From: Bacteriovoracaceae bacterium UBA6153
GTDB taxonomy: Bacteria; Bdellovibrionota; Bacteriovoracia; Bacteriovoracales; Bacteriovoracaceae
Assembly: GCA_002428265.1 (NCBI GenBank)
Contig: DIUR01000026.1
Location: 1 to 25,570, forward strand
Direction: 5' to 3'
DNA: 25,570 nt
Position numbers and translations under genes: made by a program. Below the pieces are notes generated by a model. That model ran no database searches and was not told the DNA's origin. It saw nothing but the letters and a program-made list of their open reading frames with translations. This document shows, piece after piece, positions 14,819 to 22,999 of this stretch; within the stretch, counting starts at the first letter, position 1, and the number at the start of each line of letters is the position of its first letter.

Positions 14819-16750
14819 ATGAAATATTTAATTATTTTATCTGCATTGTTTATTTCTGCATGTGCAAGAAATACAACAGTCACAAAATCTGACAACTACC
14901 AAGGACTAGGAAGTGAGTCAGTAAGCCCGGAAGAAATTGCTCTTTATGCCCCTAAAAATCCAGACCTAAAAATTATGAGCAAGGTTCAACTCGGTCTCGA
15001 TATCCGTTCTCCGGGAATGGGATACTTAACAGAAGACGGTAAACAACTTTTTGTGGGCTGGAACGTGACAGGCTCTAATCAAGTCTGGAAGCTCGATTCT
15101 CCAATGGGATTTCCTGTTCAGTTAACAGGTGGTGAAGATCGCACCTCTCTAATCGCAGTTACGCCTGCTGGCCAGATGCTGTTATCAAGAGATGTCGGTG
15201 GCGAAGAAAATCCTGGCATCTATTTAATGGAAAAAAATGGTGGCGAATTAAAAGAGCTTTTTAAAAAGAAGAAAGTTCAAGCAAGGCTTTCATATGTTTC
15301 TGAAAAAGGTGATTTTTTCTTTTTTTCTGCCAATGATCAAGACCCTTCTGTTTACACCCACTATATCTACGATCTAAAAACAAATAAGATCACAGAATTT
15401 TTTAATGAAAAAGGGCTATGGGCCATCAGTGATGTCTGGAATGATGAAAAAACTCTTATCGTGACAAAACTTTTAGGTAACACTGCTTTTGAGCACTACC
15501 TATACAACATTGATGAGAAAAAACTGACTCCAATCATTGGAGTCGGTGAAAATGCTGATTATTCAGCAGCATTCGCAACTTCTACTAAAGACTTTATCAT
15601 TCAAACGAATAAGCTTGGAAACTACAGTCGTTTGTACCACTTTAAAAATGGAGTTTTAAATCCTATTACTCCGGATCTCAAACACGACGTAGAAAGTTTT
15701 TCTCTAGATCAAAAACACTCAAAACTTCTCTATGAAGTGAATGTTGATGGTTATACTAAGCTCTTTGGTCTTTCAGTTCCAAGCTTTAAAGAATTAGCGA
15801 TGCCAACACTCCCCGCAAATGCTGAGCATGTTTTTGCCGGCAGAACGACAAGAAACTCTCGCTACACAACTCTTGGAGTTAGTTTTCACAATGAACCAAG
15901 ACAAAGTTTTATTTATGATTGGCAAACTAAAAAGCTTACTCGCTGGACGAAATCATCTACTCCTGAAATTGATACTAAGAATTTCGTAAAAGCAAAACTA
16001 GAATATTATCCAGCAAAAGACGGAACTCAAATTCCTTATTTCGTAAGAGTTCCTAAATCGTGCGAAAACACTGCATGCCCAGTGATCGTTCACTTTCACG
16101 GAGGCCCTGAAGGCCAGTCTCAACCGGGATTTTCTCCCTATCACGAAAATTTTCTTCGCGAAGGATTCATTTACGCTGAACCAAATGTTCGCGGAAGCTC
16201 TGGATATGGAAAAGCATGGCTGGATTCTGATAATGGGCCAAAACGCTTAGACGTTATCACTGACATTGAAGACGCTGGAATTTTCCTGAAGAAAAAATAC
16301 AATGCTCCTAAAATTGGTGTCATGGGTGGATCTTATGGTGGATACTCTACTCTTTATGCCATGACAAAATTTGCAGGAACTTATGATGCTGGTGTCGCCA
16401 ATGTTGGGATGAGCAATCTTGTGACATTTTTAATGAACACCGCGGCCTACAGAAGACCTCTACGTATTTCAGAATACGGCGATCCGGTAAAAGACCTGGA
16501 AGCACTAAAAGAGCTCTCTCCCATTACACATATTGGAAAATTAAAGTCCCCTCTATTAATTGTCCAAGGAGTAAATGATCCAAGAGTTCCTGTTGGCGAA
16601 GCTATCCAGTTTAAAAAATACGCTGATCAAAAAAATATTCCAGTTGAACTAATGCTTTTTGCTGATGAAGGGCATGGATCTAGTAAGCGAAATAATCAGG
16701 CAATGGATATGACAAAAACGATAGAGTTCTTTAATAAATATCTTAAATAG
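14819..16750 (+). CDS. S9-family prolyl-oligopeptidase-type peptidase, lipoprotein
   Basis: 643 aa with a very good ribosome-binding site (AGGAGGA). The N-terminus MKYLIILSALFISAC ends in lipobox ISAC (Cys15), so it is probably anchored in the outer or inner membrane, facing the periplasm or outside. Residues of about 50-370 form a TolB/WD40-like beta-propeller; the C-terminal 260 residues are the alpha/beta-hydrolase. The catalytic triad is visible: Ser505 in GGSYGGYS, Asp587 in GVNDPRVP and His619 in DEGHGS. The oxyanion region is HFHGGPEGQSQPGF. It matches the dipeptidyl-peptidase/acylaminoacyl-peptidase branch of S9 and would cleave short peptides. It may be cotranscribed with the kinase, but the two functions are not obviously related. 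Confidence 0.92.
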   Translation: MKYLIILSALFISACARNTTVTKSDNYQGLGSESVSPEEIALYAPKNPDLKIMSKVQLGLDIRSPGMGYLTEDGKQLFVGWNVTGSNQVWKLDSPMGFPVQLTGGEDRTSLIAVTPAGQMLLSRDVGGEENPGIYLMEKNGGELKELFKKKKVQARLSYVSEKGDFFFFSANDQDPSVYTHYIYDLKTNKITEFFNEKGLWAISDVWNDEKTLIVTKLLGNTAFEHYLYNIDEKKLTPIIGVGENADYSAAFATSTKDFIIQTNKLGNYSRLYHFKNGVLNPITPDLKHDVESFSLDQKHSKLLYEVNVDGYTKLFGLSVPSFKELAMPTLPANAEHVFAGRTTRNSRYTTLGVSFHNEPRQSFIYDWQTKKLTRWTKSSTPEIDTKNFVKAKLEYYPAKDGTQIPYFVRVPKSCENTACPVIVHFHGGPEGQSQPGFSPYHENFLREGFIYAEPNVRGSSGYGKAWLDSDNGPKRLDVITDIEDAGIFLKKKYNAPKIGVMGGSYGGYSTLYAMTKFAGTYDAGVANVGMSNLVTFLMNTAAYRRPLRISEYGDPVKDLEALKELSPITHIGKLKSPLLIVQGVNDPRVPVGEAIQFKKYADQKNIPVELMLFADEGHGSSKRNNQAMDMTKTIEFFNKYLK

Positions 16751-16756
16751 GGCCCA

Positions 16757-16815
16757 TAAAAACGTCCATAGGCCAATCAATACCTGACTATTGAAATCAC
16801 CTATGGACGTATTTA
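16757..16815. repeat. Long inverted repeat between the S9 peptidase and FHA genes
   Basis: The arms are 16757-16772 and 16800-16815 (16 bases, one mismatch; the inner 11, ACGTCCATAGG and CCTATGGACGT, match perfectly) around a 27-base spacer. It starts 7 bases after the S9 stop. It may act as a transcription terminator or mRNA-stabilising hairpin. The outer A/T part of the stem could also give U-tracts in both directions, but the spacer is longer than in typical terminators. Confidence 0.45.
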
Positions 16816-16883
16816 CTCAATGACTCCTAAATAACTTCATTTTCCCTGCATTTTCACCGATCCGTTAACAGGGATATGTGGAC

Positions 16884-19553
16884 ATGAAAACATCAAACCG
16901 CTTTAGAGTAATTATCGCCTCAAAGGGCAAGACCAAATCAATAGACATTGATAAGGATACTTGCGTCCTTGGAAGGGCCTCTAATTGTGATATTACGATT
17001 GATGATGAGCTTATTAGCAGACAGCATTTAAGAATCTCTCTTATTGGTAAAGAAATCTTTATAGAAGAACTAGGTTCAAGCAACGGCTCATGGCTAAACG
17101 GCGAAAGGCTCGTCTTAAAGAAGAAGACCCTCTACTCTTTCGGTAGCTTCTTAAATCTTGGAGGAGCCAATGGCATTTCTTTGAGTATTGAAGACCTAAG
17201 CTCAATTCAGCAAGCACCTGTTGCCAAGGCTTCCTCTGAACCTGAAAAAACTCTTGTTTATAATCTAGCACAGTCTGAATTTTTAAAAGTTGCCAATGGA
17301 AGCGTAAGTGTTTCTTCGCCTTCACCTGCTTCATCTTCTCCTGCACCTAAAAAAGCTCGTCCTGAGAAGATAATGAAACTGGTTGAGCAAGATACGTTGG
17401 CCGACCTTGAACCAACAGTACAAATAAAACACTCAAATACGAGCACACATAAAATCGCCGACTCTAAAAAGAGTTTTGAAGATCAAGTTAAAATGCTTGT
17501 TAATATTGAATCAGAGAACCTCAGAGCTTCATCACTAAAAGAAGCTGCCCTCATTCGACAAAAAGCGATTGATGAAAAAAATGAAATCGTGGCCCATGCT
17601 CAGACCAATGCAAAAAAACTCATAGATGATGCTAAAAAAGAAGGCGCGAAAATCGTAAAGAATGCCGAGCTTTCTATTGTATCCATAAATGAGCAGATAA
17701 AAATGAAAGAAGAGGCTTCGGCCAAGACCCTACAAGAGCTAAATTCGACGATCTCGCAAAATGAAGAAAAAATTAAGCTTCTAAAGCATGAAGAAGGAAC
17801 TCACCTTCAAAGAATCAAGGCGCTGAAAGAAGATTTTTCAACAATAAAAGAAAGAATAAAAAATGAAAGTGCACTGATTGAAGACCTCAAGCAACAAGTG
17901 GCCACTCATCGCAAAAATTCAGAGCTTAAGCTTGAAGAGTACGCGCTTGAAGAAAGAAGAGTTAAAGCTAAAATCGAAACTGAAATTATCGAAGCACGCT
18001 CTCAGGTGGCAAGAATACTGGCCGAAGCTGAAAAATCTCAAATACAAAAAGAGATGCTTGAACCCGAAATTCATCAGCTAAAAAGTGATAAAGACAGACT
18101 AGAGAGAGAAATTAATGAATTTCAAATAAGCTACCGCCGTTTTGAATACGACATAGAAAGAATAACCACTGAGCATGATGAAGCTCAGGCAAAAACACAT
18201 CAGGCCGTCCTCGACCTTCAGACAATCACTCAGGAATTAACTGAACAAAAGCATAAGCATGCTCAGATTGAAGAAAATATTTCTATCAAAGAAAATGAAA
18301 TTAATGAAAAAATTCGCGACATTCATATTGTCACAGACAAAATGATTGAAGAGGCCCGCCTTCAGTCTCAAGCTATTGTCAAAGAAGCAAATACAAATGC
18401 TGAACTTATTAACAAAAAAAGAGCAGAGGCCATAAAAGAGCTTGAAACTCATAAGGTTAAGTTCCATGCTGATCTCTCAAAAGAAAAAGAAGAAAAATTC
18501 AAAGCACTAGATGAAGAAGTTGAAGCGACAAGGGCGAAGTTAAAAATTGATCTTGATAAACTTGAGCATAAAAAATCAAATGTCATCAACGAAATTAAAT
18601 GGCTCGAAGACAACGCAAAAAAGAAGTGCGATATGCTTCTTGAAAAAACCAGAATTGATATTGAAGCCGGCCATAAGATGGCCATGCTTGAAAATGATAA
18701 AATCAAGCTTAAGGCCACTGAAGAAATCAATCTTCAAAGAAAGAATGCGGATTCTGAAAACCAAAAATTAAAGCAAGCGACAATGCAGGATATACAGATA
18801 CTGAGAAGCGAAGCTCAGGAACATTGCTTAAAAATGAAGCAAAAGATGCAAAATTCTATCAACGAAGCTCAAGTTGAAATTCAGCAGGAAAAGAACTTAA
18901 TCGCTGCTCTTACCCGTGAAAATGAAATCATCTTAAAAAGACACAGAGAGGCCCTTGAGAAAACAGAGTCCCTGATGGATGAGAATTACCTGCAGGCCGA
19001 GCAAAAAATAAAGGCCATGCTAGAGAGTGCGCGCTTAAACGCAGCCGAGCTTGAAAGAAGCTCTAGAGAGCAAAACGCAATGGAACTTGCGAAAATGACT
19101 GAATATAAAAGAATTGAATTAAATAAGATCGAAGATGCAAAAGCAGAGATCGATGGATATAACATTATTAGTCTTCAAAATACTGCGGCTTCGATTGCTG
19201 AAACAATTGAAGATTTTCTGGGCAGAGAAATGATGAAGTCTAAAAACTTCATGATTGATGAAAAGATTATCAATAAAACATCTAAAAAAGTGAACCAGAT
19301 GGTAACAGATCTTCTTCTTGGAAGATATGAAACACCTAATATCGTCATCCCGGCACAACCTATCCCTAAGCAAAAAAGAAAGGTCAAAAAGATATTTATT
19401 TTTGCAGCGCTTGGATTAATTATTTATGCAATTGCTCACTTTAACCCAGAACTTGTTAAGCTGACCATTGAGACAACGAAAGACGTCTTAAAAACACAAA
19501 AGATTACAATTTTTGACGATGCTTATGCATGGTTAGTAAATTTTCTAAAGTAG
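16884..19553 (+). CDS. FHA-domain coiled-coil protein with C-terminal membrane anchor
   Basis: 889 aa from ATG 16884, with AGGGA about 10 bases upstream; GTG 16878 in frame is the alternative start. Residues 8-90 form an FHA domain with the phosphothreonine-binding signature: GR (30-31), SRQH (45-48) and SSNGSWLNG (65-73). A Ser/Pro/Ala-rich linker (near 130-160) follows, then about 600 residues of charged heptad coiled coil with DivIVA-like alanine spacing (e.g. LIDDAKKEGAKIVKNAE). One transmembrane helix lies near residues 837-853 after a Lys/Arg cluster (KQKRKVKK), with a 36-residue tail beyond it. The predicted topology is FHA and rod in the cytoplasm and a short tail in the periplasm. 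It has the same plan as the convergent gene at 19555-22017, and the two stops are one base apart. A link to the MotAB-like genes is inferred from context. Confidence 0.85.
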   Translation: MKTSNRFRVIIASKGKTKSIDIDKDTCVLGRASNCDITIDDELISRQHLRISLIGKEIFIEELGSSNGSWLNGERLVLKKKTLYSFGSFLNLGGANGISLSIEDLSSIQQAPVAKASSEPEKTLVYNLAQSEFLKVANGSVSVSSPSPASSSPAPKKARPEKIMKLVEQDTLADLEPTVQIKHSNTSTHKIADSKKSFEDQVKMLVNIESENLRASSLKEAALIRQKAIDEKNEIVAHAQTNAKKLIDDAKKEGAKIVKNAELSIVSINEQIKMKEEASAKTLQELNSTISQNEEKIKLLKHEEGTHLQRIKALKEDFSTIKERIKNESALIEDLKQQVATHRKNSELKLEEYALEERRVKAKIETEIIEARSQVARILAEAEKSQIQKEMLEPEIHQLKSDKDRLEREINEFQISYRRFEYDIERITTEHDEAQAKTHQAVLDLQTITQELTEQKHKHAQIEENISIKENEINEKIRDIHIVTDKMIEEARLQSQAIVKEANTNAELINKKRAEAIKELETHKVKFHADLSKEKEEKFKALDEEVEATRAKLKIDLDKLEHKKSNVINEIKWLEDNAKKKCDMLLEKTRIDIEAGHKMAMLENDKIKLKATEEINLQRKNADSENQKLKQATMQDIQILRSEAQEHCLKMKQKMQNSINEAQVEIQQEKNLIAALTRENEIILKRHREALEKTESLMDENYLQAEQKIKAMLESARLNAAELERSSREQNAMELAKMTEYKRIELNKIEDAKAEIDGYNIISLQNTAASIAETIEDFLGREMMKSKNFMIDEKIINKTSKKVNQMVTDLLLGRYETPNIVIPAQPIPKQKRKVKKIFIFAALGLIIYAIAHFNPELVKLTIETTKDVLKTQKITIFDDAYAWLVNFLK

Positions 19554-19554
19554 A

Positions 19555-22017
19555 TCACTCCCCAGGATAGGTGACCTCAGCTGGTGCATTCACAACACCA
19601 CCTCCAGCAAGATAATCTTGGTAGAAACGAGTTTGAAATTTCAAGGCAGCTTCTAAACGAACTTCATTGCCAAGAATCTTTTCGAGCTTGCCGATCGTCT
19701 CTTTCTCTAAAGCGATCATCTTATCAATGTCCCTCTTCTCAAAATCGGGATCAATCTTTTCAGTCCTTGCCTTTAATGTATCAATAAGAGAAAAGATCAT
19801 TGCATAACTCTGAATAGATTTTTCTTCATCAATCTGCCATTTTTTGTAAAGGTAACTACTTCCCTTCTTCATTAAGTCAGACCTAAAATTTTCTTGTGCA
19901 TAAAGCTCCGGAAAGCCTTCTGTATAGATAACTGAGTCAACAAATGTTGCTCCCAATTTCGCAGTCTTTGTCGGAGTAAACTTTCTGGCAGGAACTCTCT
20001 TGGCCTCCAGGGCCTGAGCTTCCAATTGTTTTCTTATGGGATCGTTTTCATACCTCATGCGCTCGTACATAAAAAATACCGCTCCAAGAACAACTGCAGA
20101 GGAAGCAACACCATATCCGAATGACTTCCACATTTTTTGCTTCTTAATGGTGATACTTTTTTCATTGGATGGATCGGCAGGACTCAACTCATTTTGCAGA
20201 AGCTTAAGCACTCCTTTCTTTAACGACTCACGAACACCTTTTTCAAAAGCTGGCCCAACTTCTCGGAATTTGTCTACTCCGATCGTAGAAGCAAAGACCT
20301 TCGAAGAGCCCATACAAATTTCTTTAGTAATAGAGTCTTCTAAATCTAGAACAATTCTCAAGGAATCTTGCTTAATCTTATTGATTTGATTTAGTTCTTG
20401 AAGAGTTAAATCTTGCAATCTCTTTTCTTCAGCTTCTTTAAGTTTGTGCATCTCTTCTTGAAGAGCTGCTTTATTTTGCAGGAACTCATTTTTTAAAATC
20501 GTAATTTTAGACTTATTTTCTTCTTCAAGTCTTATAGATTCCTGATGACTGCTCTGAAGCTTTTTTCTTAACGCAGATAAATCAGTATTAAGCAGCGCCG
20601 TTTCAGAATGAATACTCTCTCTCTCACTATTTTTCTTCTGAATTTCAGCATCAATTTTTTGTAAGTTTTGTTTACGGGCCTTTAATAACTCTTCATCTGT
20701 CTTTAGACTGGATTTTAAATCATCAGATATTTTTTGAAGTGATATGAGTTCTTCTTTTTGCTTAAGTAAAACCCCATCTATTTCATTTTTAGTTTTTTTC
20801 GCTTTCTCTAAATCTAAAGCAAGTGTTGAAATATAAGCTGAATCAGAGTTCATTCGCTCATCACCCTGAGCTTTTTTAATTTTATAATCGTCTTCGAGAT
20901 TCTTAATCTCTGCGACTCTCTGCTCTTTGGTACGAGTAAGTGCTTCAATCGTTTGTATCTGCTCTTCTTTTTTTACTTTGTAATTTTCATAAAGCTCTGA
21001 AAAATCTTTCTGACTGCTTGCAAGTTTCTTTTCAATTTCTTCGACTTGATTATTTAATTCAAATTTCTTATTTTCGATCTGAACTTCCAGTCTTTGCAAC
21101 TGATCATTCTTTTTTTCTTCAAACTCTATTTCCAGCTGTCTTATAGCATTCTTTTTATCATGGAGCTTCGCTTCTAGCTCCGCGGCCATTTTATCAGCAC
21201 GGTCATTAAAAACTTTTTCAATACTTTCAAGCTCTTCTTTACGAGTCGTTATAACAAATAAAACATCTTCAAGCTCTTTTTCAAGCTCCACCTTTTTATG
21301 ATTATGCTCTTCAAGCAAATTTGCTTTTTCTGAAGCTGCTTTCTTTAAAATGTTTTCATGTTCATTCTGATAAAAGGCATTTAACTCTTCAGCTTTTATC
21401 TTTTTTTCTATATCGGCCTTTTGGTTAATGGCCTCTCTACTTTCAATTAAATAAGCTTCAATTTTTCTATCAGCTTCAAGCTGGTTATCCTGAATGATCT
21501 TCTGTGATTTTCTCAAGGCATCACTATGATCTTTTTCAATCTTCTCATGGGCCTTCAAGATGATCGCTTCAGCTTCGCTTTGAGCAGTTGCCAGCATTTG
21601 CTCCACTTTCAAGTTGGCCGCATCAAAGATTTTCCTACTAAATTGAGTTAAATCAAGGTCACTGCCTTCATCTGATTCCTGTGCTTCAGCTTCAATCACT
21701 GCAAACTTTATAATCTTAATTTCAGTTGTTGAGTTAAGGACAGAGATAATATCTTCTGGATGGATAAAGGTTAATGAATTTGCCGGTATTTTTGTACCGT
21801 TTATATAGGTTCCATTTGAAGAACCAAGATCAACAATAGATAACTTTTTATTTAGAAAATTTATTTTAAAATGAGAGCGGCTAAAGTTAGGGTCGTTGAT
21901 AAATACCGTAACATCTGAGTTTCTTCCAAAAACAAACTCGTGCCCGTTAAAGTTCAACACCTCTTCAGTTTGAGGTGTTGAAATCATAATATTTAAACGG
22001 ATTTTCTCATTATTCAT
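19555..22017 (-). CDS. Second FHA-domain coiled-coil membrane-anchored protein
   Basis: 820 aa. The FHA domain (about 7-95) has all key residues: GR (31-32), SRSH (46-49) and SSNGTYING (66-74). A short acidic linker precedes about 480 residues of coiled coil (e.g. MLATAQSEAEAIILKAHEKI, then long Glu/Lys heptads). A single transmembrane helix (about 633-651, YGVASSAVVLGAVFFMY) leaves a C-terminal segment of about 168 residues outside the cytoplasm. That segment is helical-looking, with no recognised domain, and is far longer than in the convergent paralogue. It is the third gene of a minus-strand set after the MotB-like and MotA-like genes; 27 bases separate it from the MotA-like stop. Its own ribosome-binding site is weak, suggesting coupling to that gene. 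It probably attaches phospho-dependent partners to the stator-like complex. Confidence 0.85.
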   Translation of the reverse strand: MNNEKIRLNIMISTPQTEEVLNFNGHEFVFGRNSDVTVFINDPNFSRSHFKINFLNKKLSIVDLGSSNGTYINGTKIPANSLTFIHPEDIISVLNSTTEIKIIKFAVIEAEAQESDEGSDLDLTQFSRKIFDAANLKVEQMLATAQSEAEAIILKAHEKIEKDHSDALRKSQKIIQDNQLEADRKIEAYLIESREAINQKADIEKKIKAEELNAFYQNEHENILKKAASEKANLLEEHNHKKVELEKELEDVLFVITTRKEELESIEKVFNDRADKMAAELEAKLHDKKNAIRQLEIEFEEKKNDQLQRLEVQIENKKFELNNQVEEIEKKLASSQKDFSELYENYKVKKEEQIQTIEALTRTKEQRVAEIKNLEDDYKIKKAQGDERMNSDSAYISTLALDLEKAKKTKNEIDGVLLKQKEELISLQKISDDLKSSLKTDEELLKARKQNLQKIDAEIQKKNSERESIHSETALLNTDLSALRKKLQSSHQESIRLEEENKSKITILKNEFLQNKAALQEEMHKLKEAEEKRLQDLTLQELNQINKIKQDSLRIVLDLEDSITKEICMGSSKVFASTIGVDKFREVGPAFEKGVRESLKKGVLKLLQNELSPADPSNEKSITIKKQKMWKSFGYGVASSAVVLGAVFFMYERMRYENDPIRKQLEAQALEAKRVPARKFTPTKTAKLGATFVDSVIYTEGFPELYAQENFRSDLMKKGSSYLYKKWQIDEEKSIQSYAMIFSLIDTLKARTEKIDPDFEKRDIDKMIALEKETIGKLEKILGNEVRLEAALKFQTRFYQDYLAGGGVVNAPAEVTYPGE

Positions 22018-22044
22018 TTTCAGTACGCACTATTTACCAATTAG

Positions 22045-22950
22045 CTAGCCTGCTTGGGCATGTTTTGAAATTTCTAGCTTAATGGCCTCTTCTGCAAGAG
22101 CTTCACTCGGGTCGCGATGCTCATTGAACGGAACATTTTGGGCCGGGAAATTATTGTTATCACTTCTGTACCATAATAAGTCTAATGCACTTTCAAACCT
22201 GTCGATCATTGAAGAAAAGATTCTATCAGGGTTAAACAAAGTATTCACAACGTGCAAAAGAAGTGAAAATGTAATACCTACGATAGAAGATCCCATTGCG
22301 TAAGCGATTTCACTTAAAAAGTGATCCATAACTTTTCTGGTAGCATCTAAATTTTCAACACTCATATTTCCTAATGCTGTAAGACCTCCCTTAATACCAA
22401 GGAATGTTCCCAAAATTCCGGCAATAACAAAAAGCCCCGGTAAGATGGAGATCATGTCATTGACCACGCCAATAGGAAAAACACCAAAAATTCTGTTGAA
22501 GCATGGATTGTGATTAAAAGTCGTCTTTGTAATGTTGATCATTTTAGGAGTGTCTTGAGTCCATTTTAAGAACTTAAGTTGCTTTAAAATATCTTTAACT
22601 AACCAAGCGCAACCTTGTTTAATTAAAAAGACTCTATCTCCCATTCTCATCATTTTATCTGGCTTACGTCTTTGTAATCTGTCTCTTAATTCAAACAATT
22701 CATAATAAGTTTTTTCTAGAAATCTTTTTGAAAGCACATAAAATGATACGTCTTTTACTTCGCCTGGGTCTTGAGACTCTACGAATTGATTGACTCGTTT
22801 TTCAAACTCTACTGCAAACCATTCATGTCTTTGCACTGTAAAATAAATTAGAACTCTTGTTATTGCTGCGACAACAAAAAATGCACCCATGGCATAAGGC
22901 AAAGCAAAGATAAACCAATTTATCCACTGACTGGTATTAACTGCTGACAT
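22045..22950 (-). CDS. MotA/TolQ/ExbB/ZorA-like proton-channel subunit
   Basis: 301 aa with an excellent ribosome-binding site (AAGGAG). There are three predicted helices: about 10-37, 167-190 (ILPGLFVIAGILGTFLGIKG) and 215-238 (IAYAMGSSIVGITFSLLLHV). Helices 2 and 3 carry the MotA_ExbB family signature, with polar residues (T182; S221, S222, T227) where the family lines the ion path. The segment between helices 1 and 2 is a charged cytoplasmic domain of about 130 residues. By eye the LPGL...GILGTFLGIKGGL motif looks closest to ZorA, but the long cytoplasmic C-terminal tail of ZorA is absent: only about 60 residues follow helix 3. It should form an oligomer around a dimer of the MotB-like protein encoded just upstream (49 bases between them). 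Confidence 0.85.
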   Translation of the reverse strand: MSAVNTSQWINWFIFALPYAMGAFFVVAAITRVLIYFTVQRHEWFAVEFEKRVNQFVESQDPGEVKDVSFYVLSKRFLEKTYYELFELRDRLQRRKPDKMMRMGDRVFLIKQGCAWLVKDILKQLKFLKWTQDTPKMINITKTTFNHNPCFNRIFGVFPIGVVNDMISILPGLFVIAGILGTFLGIKGGLTALGNMSVENLDATRKVMDHFLSEIAYAMGSSIVGITFSLLLHVVNTLFNPDRIFSSMIDRFESALDLLWYRSDNNNFPAQNVPFNEHRDPSEALAEEAIKLEISKHAQAG

Positions 22951-22999
22951 TGAGAACTCCTTACAAAATATTTTCTATTTCTAAACTTATTATTTACGA

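Noticed and set aside
18237..18771. Alternative-frame ORFs inside the coiled-coil gene
   Set aside because: Repetitive Glu/Lys codons give long open frames on other strands (Phe/Leu/Ser-rich), with no independent coding signal.
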